A DNA stretch of 64,000 nucleotides from Bacteroidota bacterium (lineage in GTDB: Bacteria > Bacteroidota > Bacteroidia > JACCXN01): positions 1-64,000 of the forward strand of contig JACCXN010000072.1 in assembly GCA_013696965.1 (NCBI GenBank). Reading direction: 5' to 3'. The notes under the pieces were generated by a model. The model was not told the DNA's origin and ran no database searches. It worked only from the letters and a program-made list of their open reading frames with translations. Shown one piece after another: positions 41,805 to 51,218 of this stretch. How positions within the stretch are numbered: the stretch's first letter is position 1; the number at the start of each line of letters is the position of its first letter. The translations under genes were made by a program, and so were the position numbers.

Positions 41805-44800
41805 TTATTGCAAACTCAAATCAATAATTTTCCAGGATTTCATTTCATCTAGAAATTCTTTTTCCAGGTTTACTTTTAACTGTTTGGCAGGCATGTCAAT
41901 TTTAATATTCTCAACAGGGTCATAAACAGTGATATTCAACCTGCATTTTCCGGAATTTTTTCGAATTAACTGATCAAGCTTTTCAATTAAATCTTCATTG
42001 ATATTTGACAATGCAATTTTCAAATTAAGGTTTTTGACCAAATTATCTTTTACATCGGTTAACAGCTGAATAGTATGTATTTTAAATTCGAGCTGTTCTG
42101 GCGCTCCCCATTTCCTGTTTTGAGCTTTCCCTTTAACAAATAGGAAACAATCTTTTATCATATATTTCTGAAAGTTCAGATAATCCTCTGAAAACAATGC
42201 AAACTGAAAGGAACCAGTATAATCTTCTACCGTTAGAAGTCCGAATTGTTTGCCCATTTTAGTGGTGCGGTGAATAAAGTCAGTTACAATGCCTGCTATG
42301 GCCACATCCCTGCCTTTTACCTCCTCTAAATTTCCAAGTTGATTTAATTGAACATTACAAAAAGTATCAATTTCTAATTTAAAATCATCGAGTGGATGAC
42401 CGGATATATAAATTCCAATGACTTCTCTTTCGCGGGAAAGCCTTCTTAATGTGGGCCATTCTTCAATAATTGGCACTTGTGGAAGGGCAATATCAACTGA
42501 TGAGGCTTCTCCAAAAAGATTTGGGGCTGCACTATCGTTTTCTTGACAACTGTTCCCATAACGGATTATTTTCTCAAGAAATGTAGCAGCGTTGGCATTG
42601 TCCTGGTAAAAATATTGAGCACGGTTAAAAGTACCCAATGAATCCAGGGCGCCACCAAAAGTAAGACTTTCAAAACATTTTTTATTTGCAGATTTTAAAT
42701 CAACCCTCCTTACAAGGTCAAATATATCGGCATAAAGCCCATTTTTTTTGCGCTCCTTAACAAGAGCTTCAACAGCCGCTTCTCCAATTCCTTTAATTGC
42801 ACCTAATCCAAACCGGATCTGGTCATTTTTATTTACCGTAAACATATATTCACTCTCATTCACATCGGGACCAAGCACTGAAACCCCCATTCTTTTACAC
42901 TCTTCCATAAAAAAACTTATCTTATCAATGTTGCTCAAGTTATGAGTAAGAACAGAGGCCATATATTCGGCCGGATAATTGGTTTTAAGGTAAGCAGTCT
43001 GATATGCAACAACTGAATATGCTGCCGAATGGGATCGGTTAAAACCATATTCAGCAAATTTGGCCATTATGGCAAAAATTTCTTTGGCTTGATCTTTTGG
43101 AACATTGTGTATTTTTTGTGCGCCTTCAATGAAAATAAGGCTTTGGCGCTCCATTTCTTTATGGTCTTTTTTACCCATTGCCCTTCGAAGCAAATCTGCC
43201 TGGCCAAGGGAATAGCCAGCCATTATTTGAGCTGTTTGCATGATTTGTTCCTGGTAAACCATTATTCCATAGGAATAGTTAAGTATTGGTTCCAGCAATT
43301 CATGTGGATAAGAAACTTCTTCTCTACCGTGTTTCCTGTTGATAAAATTAGGAATAAATTGCATTGGACCTGGCCTGTAAAGGGCATTCATGGCAATAAG
43401 GTCTTCAATGTTATTGGGTTTTAAATCAACAAGGTGTTTACTCATTCCATCGCTCTCAAACTGAAAAATACCAACAGTATCCCCTCTTTGAAACATCTGA
43501 TAGGTTTTCTCATCATCCAAAGGAATATTATCAATATCTATTATTTGCCCTTTATTGCTCTTTATAAGCCTGATAGCATCACGGATAATTGTTAAATTTT
43601 TGAGACCTAAAAAGTCCATTTTAAGCATTCCAGCACTTTCAATGTATTTTCCATCAAACTGGGCAACCAATAAATCAGTTTCCTTAGAAGTTGAAACAGG
43701 AATGTAGTTTAACATATCATCGGGAGCAATAATGATTCCTGCGGCATGAATACCGGTATTGCGCACCGAACCTTCAAGTTTTACGGCAAGTCTTAGCGTT
43801 TCACCCCTTAAATCATTTCCCTTTCTGATGTCATCAAATTCTTTTGCCTCAAAAGCTTTCTTTAAAGTAACACCTGCACCATCCGGAACCATTTTTGCCA
43901 ACAGGTTTGCTTCGGAAAGAGGCAAATCAAGAACTCTTGAAACATCTTTAATGGATGATTTTGCAGCCATTGTTCCAAAAGTAATAATCTGAGCAACCTG
44001 GTTTCTTCCGTATTTTTGAACCACGTAATCAATTACCTTTCCACGGCCTTCATCATCAAAATCGGTATCGATATCGGGCATGGAAACACGTTCGGGGTTT
44101 AAAAACCTTTCAAAAAGCAAATTGTATTTGATGGGATCAATATTTGTAATACCTACACAATAAGCAACTGCTGAACCAGCAGCAGATCCTCTTCCGGGCC
44201 CAACTGCAACATCCATTTTACGGGCTTCATTAATAAAATCTTGTGTAATAAGAAAGTAGCCTGCAAATCCCATGGTTTTAATTATGAATAGCTCATGGTT
44301 AATTCTTTCTTCTACTTCCTGTGTAATTTCTTTATACCTTTCCTTGGCGCCTTTAAAAGTCAAGTGTTTAAGAAATTCATCAGCTCCTGAAAATTCTTCA
44401 GGAATAGGATAATTAGGTAAAAGAATATCTCGCTTTAATTTTAGAACTTCAACCTTGTCAACAATTTCATTTGTATTGTCAATTGCTTCAGGTATATCGG
44501 CAAATAAGGTATTCATTTCTGCCTGGTTCTTAAAGAAAAATTCATTGTTAGGAAAACCAAACCGCCTATCCCTGCCATGACCAATCTCAGTTGATTTCTT
44601 TTCCCCGGTATTCACACATAATAATATATCATGAGCCTCTGAATCTTCTTGTTCAATATAATGGGAATCGTTGGAAGCAATAATTTTAACATTGTATTTT
44701 TTCGCAAATTTCAACAATACTGCATTTACCCTTTCCTGTTCCTCCATTCCGTGACGCTGCAATTCCACATAATAATCCTCACCAAAAATATCGAGCCACC

Positions 44801-45287
44801 ATTTAAAAAGTTCTTCTGCCTCGGCTTCGTTTTTATTCATAATTGCCTGAGGCACTTCAGCTCCAAGGCAACAAGTTGTTGCAATAAGGTCCTGGTGGTA
44901 TTGTAAAATAAGCTCTTTATCAATTCGGGGCCATTTGCTGTATAAGCCATCAATATAGCCCAAAGAACAAAGCCTGCTTAAATTTTTATATCCATTGGCA
45001 TTCTTTGCAATTAACAACTGATGGTAACGCTGATCTTTTTGTTCTTTTGTGAAATTTTTTTTAAATCTGTCTTCAACAAGATAAAATTCGCATCCAACTA
45101 TTGGTTTTACATTGTATTTACTTGCCTCTGCAACAAATTTAAACACCCCAAACATATTGCCATGATCTGTTATGGCAACTGCTTTCATGTTGTCTTCTTT
45201 GGCCTTTTTGAATAAACCGGAAATATCAGCAGCACCATCCAACAATGAATACTGAGTATGAACATGTAAATGAGAAAAATCAGGCAT
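41805..45287 (-). CDS. dnaE: DNA polymerase III alpha subunit
   Basis: This is the catalytic subunit of the replicative polymerase (1160 residues, usual DnaE length). Domains in order are the N-terminal PHP domain (HLHVHTQYSLLDGAA), the palm with [10 protein letters not shown] and the catalytic aspartates in PDIDTDFDD (about residue 400), the finger region, LYRPGPMQFIPNF, the helix-hairpin-helix part (GLGAIKGIGEAAVEAL) and an OB fold (VAIAGIVTDFIHRTTKMGKQFG). A 200-bp piece of this gene, including the catalytic aspartates, is repeated at 47181-47381. Confidence 0.97.
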   Translation of the reverse strand: MPDFSHLHVHTQYSLLDGAADISGLFKKAKEDNMKAVAITDHGNMFGVFKFVAEASKYNVKPIVGCEFYLVEDRFKKNFTKEQKDQRYHQLLIAKNANGYKNLSRLCSLGYIDGLYSKWPRIDKELILQYHQDLIATTCCLGAEVPQAIMNKNEAEAEELFKWWLDIFGEDYYVELQRHGMEEQERVNAVLLKFAKKYNVKIIASNDSHYIEQEDSEAHDILLCVNTGEKKSTEIGHGRDRRFGFPNNEFFFKNQAEMNTLFADIPEAIDNTNEIVDKVEVLKLKRDILLPNYPIPEEFSGADEFLKHLTFKGAKERYKEITQEVEERINHELFIIKTMGFAGYFLITQDFINEARKMDVAVGPGRGSAAGSAVAYCVGITNIDPIKYNLLFERFLNPERVSMPDIDTDFDDEGRGKVIDYVVQKYGRNQVAQIITFGTMAAKSSIKDVSRVLDLPLSEANLLAKMVPDGAGVTLKKAFEAKEFDDIRKGNDLRGETLRLAVKLEGSVRNTGIHAAGIIIAPDDMLNYIPVSTSKETDLLVAQFDGKYIESAGMLKMDFLGLKNLTIIRDAIRLIKSNKGQIIDIDNIPLDDEKTYQMFQRGDTVGIFQFESDGMSKHLVDLKPNNIEDLIAMNALYRPGPMQFIPNFINRKHGREEVSYPHELLEPILNYSYGIMVYQEQIMQTAQIMAGYSLGQADLLRRAMGKKDHKEMERQSLIFIEGAQKIHNVPKDQAKEIFAIMAKFAEYGFNRSHSAAYSVVAYQTAYLKTNYPAEYMASVLTHNLSNIDKISFFMEECKRMGVSVLGPDVNESEYMFTVNKNDQIRFGLGAIKGIGEAAVEALVKERKKNGLYADIFDLVRRVDLKSANKKCFESLTFGGALDSLGTFNRAQYFYQDNANAATFLEKIIRYGNSCQENDSAAPNLFGEASSVDIALPQVPIIEEWPTLRRLSREREVIGIYISGHPLDDFKLEIDTFCNVQLNQLGNLEEVKGRDVAIAGIVTDFIHRTTKMGKQFGLLTVEDYTGSFQFALFSEDYLNFQKYMIKDCFLFVKGKAQNRKWGAPEQLEFKIHTIQLLTDVKDNLVKNLNLKIALSNINEDLIEKLDQLIRKNSGKCRLNITVYDPVENIKIDMPAKQLKVNLEKEFLDEMKSWKIIDLSLQ

Positions 45288-45336
45288 TTAAGGAAATATT
45301 TGTCGCTCCTGAAATTGGAACAAGGTTTAAAAATTG

Positions 45337-45344
45337 CAAATGTA
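45337..45344 (-). promoter_or_regulatory. possible -7 element (TACATTTG) of dnaE
   Basis: TACATTTG matches the consensus TAnnTTTG on the minus strand and is correctly placed about 50 bases before the dnaE ATG. Confidence 0.35.
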
Positions 45345-45696
45345 AAATTAAGAAAAAAGCAGAGGCCTTAGCCTGTTGTTAAAAACTTTAAACGTAAAAA
45401 ATTTAAACTTAATTTATATTTAAATAGCAGTATCATCAATCCAATAAACCAATATGCGACTTGTAAATTAAAGTTTAAAAAATGAAGATAATTGAATAAA
45501 AGTACTATGTTTGTGAAGCTTAAAAGTGCTTTTTAACAAAAATATCTTCTCCATTTTAAAATTTAATTTTGGAGCACAAAAGCTGTGAAATTATAGAAAA
45601 GTGAATTTAAAGAAAACAGTATTTGTTAATTTATCTAAAAAAGCGTTATACTTAAATTCTTTCTAATTGAAATGATTAAATTATTGATGTTCAAAC

Positions 45697-45704
45697 TAAA
45701 TTTG
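45697..45704 (+). promoter_or_regulatory. possible -7 element (TAAATTTG) of the DUF389 gene
   Basis: TAAATTTG matches TAnnTTTG and would give a leader of about 35 bases before the ATG at 45745. Confidence 0.4.
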
Positions 45705-45744
45705 ATTAACATTTTAAAATTTCAAAAATAATAATTGGAAAATT

Positions 45745-47070
45745 ATGCAAAGAATTGTCTTTATAAGAAAAGCTTTAAATTATTTTAATCTTGAGACTGA
45801 ACTTGATGACTTTGATATTATCCATGAAAATATTTCAAAAGATATAGTATTTAAGGGTACAAATCTCTGGATTTTAATATTTGCAATAATTATTGCATCC
45901 ATTGGATTGAATATGAATTCCACGGCTGTGATTATTGGTGCAATGCTTATTTCCCCTTTAATGGGCCCAATCAATGGCATGGGATACAGTATTGCAACCT
46001 ATAATTTTCCTTTATTCAGAAGATCACTTAAAAATTTCGCTTTTGCAGTTGTCGCAAGTCTCGTTGCATCAACAACTTACTTTGCTTTAAGTCCAATTTC
46101 TACGGCTCAATCAGAACTCTTGGCTCGTACAAGTCCAACTATTTATGATGTGTTAATAGCATTGTTTGGCGGCCTTGCTGGTATTGTTGCTATCAGTAGT
46201 AAACATAAAGGAAATGTAATTCCAGGAGTAGCAATTGCTACTGCTTTAATGCCTCCATTATGCACTGCGGGTTTTGGATTGGCAACAGGTAATTTTTATT
46301 ATTTTATTGGGGCAATTTATTTATTCACAATAAATACAGTTTTTATCGCATTGTCCTCTGTTTTCATATCTCAAATATTAAAATTTCCTATCCGAACAAT
46401 ATCTTTAGATTCTCAAAGAACAAAAGTAAACAGATGGATTTCTTTAGTTACTATTTTAATCTTAATTCCAAGTATTTATTTTGGTTACGTTCTTGTTCAA
46501 AAAGAAAAATTCTTGGCTAATGCAACTAATTATGTAAGGAATATTAGCATTGTAGAGGGTAATTACCTGCTGAAAAATGAAATTGATCCTAAGAGCAAAA
46601 AGATTATATTAGTTTATGGAGGGGCAAACATGAATAACGATCAAAAGGAAAAAATTAAAGAAAAAGCCAAAGATTTCTCCATTGATAATGCAAAAATTAT
46701 TTTTCAGCAAGGGTTATCTTTTGATTTAATTAACAACAAAAATAGTGAGGTAGAAACCCTTAAAGCTGAAATGAACAGATTAAATACTTTACTAAAGTTA
46801 AATGAAAACCGTGTTGACAGCATTTCCCAGAGCAAATTATTAGGAAAACAAATATACTATGAGATAAAGAACCTATATCCCCAAATAATAAGTTGTTCAT
46901 ATGCCAGCACCTTGTTGTTTAATGATACTTTGGTAAATTCAAACCAAATGGAAATAGTTGCATTTAATACAAAGGGAAATATAAATAGTATTGATAAAAA
47001 GAAAATTGGACAGTGGTTACAAGCCAGGCTTAAAACTGAAAAAATAAAAGTTTACTTTGAAAACCAATAA
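45745..47070 (+). CDS. DUF389 membrane protein
   Basis: This 441-residue protein belongs to the DUF389 (TIGR00341) family. Its membrane part has the blocks IASIGLNMNSTAVIIGAMLISPLMGPINGMGYSI and GLAGIVAISSKHKGNVIPGVAIATALMPPLCTAGFGLA and several further helices (about residues 40-255). A C-terminal soluble tail (about 260-441) is predicted coiled and lysine-rich. The function of the family is not established. A TAnnTTTG element is present upstream. It appears to stand alone. Confidence 0.9.
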   Translation: MQRIVFIRKALNYFNLETELDDFDIIHENISKDIVFKGTNLWILIFAIIIASIGLNMNSTAVIIGAMLISPLMGPINGMGYSIATYNFPLFRRSLKNFAFAVVASLVASTTYFALSPISTAQSELLARTSPTIYDVLIALFGGLAGIVAISSKHKGNVIPGVAIATALMPPLCTAGFGLATGNFYYFIGAIYLFTINTVFIALSSVFISQILKFPIRTISLDSQRTKVNRWISLVTILILIPSIYFGYVLVQKEKFLANATNYVRNISIVEGNYLLKNEIDPKSKKIILVYGGANMNNDQKEKIKEKAKDFSIDNAKIIFQQGLSFDLINNKNSEVETLKAEMNRLNTLLKLNENRVDSISQSKLLGKQIYYEIKNLYPQIISCSYASTLLFNDTLVNSNQMEIVAFNTKGNINSIDKKKIGQWLQARLKTEKIKVYFENQ

Positions 47071-47180
47071 TATTTACCATAAAACAACCAGTACAAAAAT
47101 ATATACTCCTATAGTATTGAAAACTTGTCCTTTTAGTTTTTTCGGTTTAAATTAATCTAGCAGTTGGTATGCCAATACAA

Positions 47181-47381
47181 CACGTAATCAATTACCTTTC
47201 CACGGCCTTCATCATCACAATCGGTATCAATATCGGGCATGGAAACACGTTCGGGGTTTAAAAACCTTTCAACAAGTAAATTGTATTTTATGGGATCAAT
47301 ATTTGTAATACCTCCGCAATAAGCAACTGCTGAACCAGCAGCAGATCCCCTTCCGGGCCCAACCGTAACATCAATTTTACG
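47181..47381 (-). pseudogene. 200-bp duplicated fragment of dnaE
   Basis: This stretch matches dnaE 44022-44222 almost base for base (about nine in ten) in the same orientation, and stops abruptly on both sides. It encodes the [15 protein letters not shown]...PDIDTD segment around the polymerase active site. The frame stays open, with amino-acid changes such as PDIDTDF to PDIDTDC and YCVGITN to YCGGITN. There is no start codon, and the flanks are degraded sequence. It is a gene fragment left by duplication or by recombination with a foreign dnaE. Confidence 0.85.
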
Positions 47382-47436
47382 CTGAAAAAACGACTCGGTT
47401 TTAGTGTAATATCCAAACTTAATATGTTTTTAATAC

Positions 47437-47840
47437 CCTATTTCTACCTTAACTCCTGCGGAGGCCTTATAAGTTGCTTTATGGCCCTGAAAATGGTTTG
47501 AATTTCTTCTCCCTGTTTCCTTAGTCCTCCATCGTTTTTAATCATTTTCTTTTCCAGTTTTAACAGTACGTCCTTTTCATTTATGATCAATTCACGTATC
47601 CGGGTGAAAATCCTGATAATTTGTATGTTTGCTTCTATAGCTGCTTCACTTTTTTAATACACTGGATAGCATTGCTACACCTTGTTCTGTGAATACACAA
47701 GGGAATTTCAGGAGTCCCATTTTCTCTTTAATGGATATCACAAAATCCTTGGGAAAACGCGTTTCAATTTCTTTTTACTGGCAGGTTTAATACCCTTATT
47801 TCTACTCCATAAATATTGGGCAGCCTAAGTGATAAAAAAG
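47437..47840 (-). pseudogene. decayed ORF6N-domain (KilA-N-like) gene
   Basis: Reading the minus strand across frames gives consecutive ORF6N phrases. They are IYGVEIRVLNLPVKRN, then ETRFPKDFVISIKE, KFPCVFTEQGVAMLSSVL, SEAAIEANIQIIRIFTRIRELI, LLKLEKKMIKNDGGLRKQGEEIQTIF and AIKQLIRPPQ. At least two frameshifts (near the RN/ET junction and in the A-run after SSVL at about 47655-47661) and stops break it. Intact family members are DNA-binding proteins found in genomes and mobile elements. The remaining bases of 47071-47940 hold only the dnaE piece and unreadable sequence. Confidence 0.7.
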
Positions 47841-47939
47841 CTGTTCTTCTTTGTACCTTTCTGTAATGAAATGTTTCAGCAAATTGCCCATTTCGGTAAA
47901 TTGGGAGAAAATTAAAACGTTCTCAATTGCAATAGGTAC

Positions 47940-48950
47940 TTAATAAAAAACAAGCGAAGTGAATAACAACAGGAGAAAAAATAAGGGGATAAACAATAAC
48001 AGGTAACTCAATGAAAGCATTATGAAACTTGAAATTGTCTTTTTGTAACTTTCACCATATACCTTTTTCATTGCCATGAAAAGATAAACTAAAAGCAGCA
48101 GAATTGAAATAGAGAATGAAAAATCAAATACATAGTGCACAAAAAGCAGGTTTATAATTAAATAGCTGAAAATAAATGTGTGAAAATGAAGGGAAAATAT
48201 AAAATGTTCGTAAAAGTATTTTCCTTTTCTTATATAAATAAACTTCAGTAACAATGCAAAAAAGGGTAGCATCAGGAAAATTAATTTTGAAGAGAAGTTA
48301 ACTACAACTTCAGTAAATTTAGAATGATCATCAATAAATATTTTTATCAGTTGTTTAACTATAAACTTCTCATATTTACTATCATTCGGTCTAATTGAAT
48401 CTATATAAGTATCAAAACCAACTTTGGAAATTAAGTTTCTTGTAGAATCAATATTGAAACCAATATTAAAATCATTTCCAAAATCTAATTTTACCACAGC
48501 TTTATTTCCTGGTTCATTTGAATGAACAACTTTTTTGTTTTCAGTATGAGCATAATTTTCATTCTTATTTGGCAAACTGTCGTTTAAACCGCTATTAGTA
48601 GTAGTTTCAAACTCAATAAAACTGCTTTTCTGATTGTTAAGAGAAGAAAACAATAGAAAAAAAGCAACAGAAATAATAATGAAAACTCTGAAAGGAGGAA
48701 TAAATTTAACTCTTTTTCCTTTTATATATTCAAGTGTTAAATGCCCGGGGTTAACAAAAAGGGGAATAATGCTTTTAAAAATTTTTGAATCATAGGAAAA
48801 GTAATCTCCTAAAAAATCCTGGATAAAATGAATTATGGGAACTTTGGCAGGAGTTGTTTTTTGCCCGCATTGCCCACAGTAAGAATCTTTATCATCTATT
48901 GGCTTTTCACAATTCAAACAAATTTTCTTCTCTGATATAGATTGATCCAT
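47940..48950 (-). CDS. DUF3667 membrane protein with zinc ribbon
   Basis: This 336-residue protein begins with a zinc ribbon (CLNCEKPIDDKDSYCGQCGQ). The DUF3667 block IHFIQDFLGDYFSYDSKIFKSIIPLFVNPGHLTLEYIKGKRVKFIPPFRVFI follows and leads into the first membrane helix, then a soluble loop (about 125-215) and three or four more helices. The function is unknown. It is restricted mainly to Bacteroidota and relatives. It stands alone, divergent from rpsP. Confidence 0.9.
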   Translation of the reverse strand: MDQSISEKKICLNCEKPIDDKDSYCGQCGQKTTPAKVPIIHFIQDFLGDYFSYDSKIFKSIIPLFVNPGHLTLEYIKGKRVKFIPPFRVFIIISVAFFLLFSSLNNQKSSFIEFETTTNSGLNDSLPNKNENYAHTENKKVVHSNEPGNKAVVKLDFGNDFNIGFNIDSTRNLISKVGFDTYIDSIRPNDSKYEKFIVKQLIKIFIDDHSKFTEVVVNFSSKLIFLMLPFFALLLKFIYIRKGKYFYEHFIFSLHFHTFIFSYLIINLLFVHYVFDFSFSISILLLLVYLFMAMKKVYGESYKKTISSFIMLSLSYLLLFIPLFFLLLLFTSLVFY

Positions 48951-49086
48951 ATACTATTTTTGTGGAAATATAGCTAAATTTAAAATAATTAGCGGAACAT
49001 GCGTTAATATTATATAAATTTTTACGATATTCGCACACCCAAAAAAAGGGAGTAAACTATTATTTAACTTAAAAACTTAATTAACA

Positions 49087-49641
49087 ATGCCTACAAGAAT
49101 CAGATTACAAAGACATGGTAAAAAAGGGCAAGCCTTTTTCCATATTGTAATTGCCGATGGTCGTGCACCTCGTGATGGAAAATATATCGAGAAAATAGGC
49201 ACGTACAACCCGAATACCAATCCGGCAACAATCGACATTAATTTTGACAAAGCTTTAACCTGGCTTAAAAACGGAGCACAACCTTCAGATACCTGTAGGG
49301 CAATGTTATCTTACAGAGGTGTTCTTTACAGATATCACCTTGCAAAGGGTGTTGCAAAAGGCGCTTTAACTGAAGAGCAGGCTGATGCTAAGTTTGAGAA
49401 GTGGTTAGAGGAGAAAGAAGGTAGAATTACTGGTAAAAAAGACAAATTGTCTTCTGGAAAACAAGAAGCTACTAAAAAACGTTTGGCTGAAGAATCAGTT
49501 TCAAGGGAGGCAAAAGCTGCCAAAATAGCTGCGAAAAACACGCCCCCTGCTGAGGAAGTAGCCGTTGAAGAGGCTCCAGCTGAAGAAACAACTTCAGAGC
49601 CTAAAGCAGAATCTGCAGAAGAAAACAGTCCAGAAGCTTAA
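49087..49641 (+). CDS. rpsP: 30S ribosomal protein S16
   Basis: This small-subunit ribosomal protein has the typical start PTRIRLQRHGKKGQAFFHIVIADGRAPRDGKYIEKIGTYNP. The 184 residues are about twice the minimal S16; after the core (about residue 85) comes a charged, alanine- and glutamate-rich tail (KKRLAEESVSREAKAAK...EEVAVEEAPAEE). Such tails are common in this phylum. It lies nine bases before rimM and is co-transcribed with it. Confidence 0.97.
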   Translation: MPTRIRLQRHGKKGQAFFHIVIADGRAPRDGKYIEKIGTYNPNTNPATIDINFDKALTWLKNGAQPSDTCRAMLSYRGVLYRYHLAKGVAKGALTEEQADAKFEKWLEEKEGRITGKKDKLSSGKQEATKKRLAEESVSREAKAAKIAAKNTPPAEEVAVEEAPAEETTSEPKAESAEENSPEA

Positions 49642-49650
49642 TTTAAAGGT

Positions 49651-50178
49651 ATGCACAAGAAAGATTGCTTCTATCTTGGACATACGGTAAAATTACATGG
49701 ATATAAAGGTGAACTCAGCATTAAATTAGATGTTGATAATCCTTGGGAATACAAAGAATTGGAATCAGTTTTCATTGAAATAGATGAACAACTGATTCCT
49801 TTTTTTATTAAACAAATTGATGTTAAAGACAAGGGCTTTGCTGTTGTAAGATTTGACGGAGTTGATAACCTTGAACAAGCACAAAGACTTTTAAGTAAAG
49901 AACTTTATCTGCCTTTAAGTGTTCTTCCTGCTTTAAATGGCAATAAATTTTATTACCATGAAGTAGTTGATTTCACTGTAGTTGATAAAAATTTTGGTGT
50001 TGTTGGTATTGTAAAACAAGTTCTTGATTTCCCTAATCAGGCTGTTTTGCAGGTTTTTAAGGATAACAAGGAAATTCTTATTCCGGTTAATGATGAAATC
50101 ATCAAATCAGTTGACAGAATTCAAAAAGAGGTGATAACAGAGACTCCCGAAGGCCTTATTGCCCTTTATTTAAAATAA
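49651..50178 (+). CDS. rimM: 16S rRNA-processing protein RimM
   Basis: This 30S maturation factor binds S19 and helps assemble the head. The 175 residues have the N-terminal RimM domain (YLGHTVKLHGYKGELSIKLDVDNP, LEQAQRLLSKELYLP) and the C-terminal PRC barrel (YYHEVVDFTVVDKNFGVVGIVKQVLDFPNQAVLQV...EILIPVNDEIIKSVD). The usual partner trmD is not adjacent here. Confidence 0.96.
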   Translation: MHKKDCFYLGHTVKLHGYKGELSIKLDVDNPWEYKELESVFIEIDEQLIPFFIKQIDVKDKGFAVVRFDGVDNLEQAQRLLSKELYLPLSVLPALNGNKFYYHEVVDFTVVDKNFGVVGIVKQVLDFPNQAVLQVFKDNKEILIPVNDEIIKSVDRIQKEVITETPEGLIALYLK

Positions 50179-50243
50179 ACTTTTCCTTCATTTTTTCTTT
50201 ATTGCCTTTCTTTTTGTAAATTGCTTTTCTAAATATATCAGTT

Positions 50244-50516
50244 ATGGAAACCAATGAAATCACAATTAAGGTAGTTGTAGACGAGTGTAATGTAAAACAT
50301 CAGATTGATATTGCTATGGAAACCATTATTTATTCAGAAGATGGGGATAACAAAATAGTATGGCGATCAAAAGATGGAAAATACAAACTACAGGTGTGGA
50401 GAAATGGCAATGAAATCGTAATAAATCCGGCAAATGTTGATAAGGATGAAAAAATTGTTTCTACTGCTGTGGAAATAGCAGATCAGGTAGACAGAATTAA
50501 GCCCGATCAATATTAA
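50244..50516 (+). CDS. uncharacterised 90-residue protein
   Basis: This small acidic soluble protein has a predicted beta-rich N-terminal part (EITIKVVVDECNVKHQIDI) and no recognisable motif. It is 65 bases downstream of rimM on the same strand and converges with the mrp operon. It could be read with rpsP-rimM or from its own promoter. I do not recognise the family. Confidence 0.65.
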   Translation: METNEITIKVVVDECNVKHQIDIAMETIIYSEDGDNKIVWRSKDGKYKLQVWRNGNEIVINPANVDKDEKIVSTAVEIADQVDRIKPDQY

Positions 50517-50538
50517 TTGGATTTTTAATTGATCCAAC

Positions 50539-50940
50539 TTATTTTTTTTCTTTCATGTCCAATTCATTTTGATGAGCTTGTTCGTCTGAGCTTGCCAAGT
50601 TCTCTGATTGCTTATTGTATCTGTTTTTTAATTCATCTCCAACCGTTTTTTTCCAAAGTGGGTCCCCAATAAAATAGGCTGCCCTGCCAATCATATGAGC
50701 TGCAGCAGGACCTGTTAGGAATACAAAGAGTAAAATTGCCAAGGCCCTGGTTGTAATAGCGAAATTTTCATAATGAACGGCAAGGCCAATAAGCATAAAT
50801 CCTACGCCAAGGGTAGCGGCTTTGGTAACAACAGAAATTCTTAAATACACATCAGGCATGCGTAATATTCCAATAGATGCAGTAAGGATAAAAAATGTTC
50901 CCAGAATTAAGAAAACAAGGGTTGTAATTGTAGAAATCAT
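50539..50940 (-). CDS. mrpG: Mrp Na+/H+ antiporter subunit G
   Basis: This small subunit of the multisubunit cation/proton antiporter has three hydrophobic helices. The family block is ILTASIGILRMPDVYLRISVVTKAATLGVGFMLIG. A charged C-terminal tail (about residues 100-133) is extended relative to the core. It overlaps mrpF by four bases and is the last gene of the operon. Confidence 0.92.
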   Translation of the reverse strand: MISTITTLVFLILGTFFILTASIGILRMPDVYLRISVVTKAATLGVGFMLIGLAVHYENFAITTRALAILLFVFLTGPAAAHMIGRAAYFIGDPLWKKTVGDELKNRYNKQSENLASSDEQAHQNELDMKEKK

Positions 50941-51218
50941 TCAGTCCCCCTTCTTTTAAGATAATAGGCAAATGCAATTGTGCTCAAAAATGCTATTAAA
51001 GCAAGTATCATTGCAATATCCAGATAGGCAGATTGGCCAGTGGCAATGCTGTAAACAGAAATAATGGCTATTCCAATTGTTACCAGTAAATCCAAAGCAA
51101 CAACCCTATCAGTTAAACTAGGTCCTTTTATAAACCGTATAACAACTAGCATGATGGCAATTCCCATAATTGGTAAAAAAACGATAACAGATAAATTCTC
51201 AATTAATAGTAGATTCAT
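50937..51218 (-). CDS. mrpF: Mrp antiporter subunit F
   Basis: This 93-residue subunit has three helices and the family block FIKGPSLTDRVVALDLLVTIGIAIISVYSI. It overlaps both neighbours by four bases (ATGA style), which indicates translational coupling within the operon. Confidence 0.93.
   Translation of the reverse strand: MNLLLIENLSVIVFLPIMGIAIMLVVIRFIKGPSLTDRVVALDLLVTIGIAIISVYSIATGQSAYLDIAMILALIAFLSTIAFAYYLKRRGTE

Larger units (their letters stand above)
45288..45744. other. divergent intergenic region between dnaE and the DUF389 gene
   Basis: About 450 AT-rich bases without a gene. It should hold both divergent promoters. Two -7-like elements fit: TACATTTG on the minus strand at 45337-45344, 50 bases before dnaE, and TAAATTTG on the plus strand at 45697-45704, 40 bases before the DUF389 start. 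Neither has a clear -33 TTG at the usual distance. Confidence 0.4.

Noticed and set aside
47437-47840. Prophage remnant
   Set aside because: Only an ORF6N relic is present; no integrase, capsid or lysis gene accompanies it.
50505-50536. Terminator between the 90-residue protein gene and the mrp operon
   Set aside because: GATCAAT / ATTGATC pairs around a 17-base AT-rich loop, too weak to claim.
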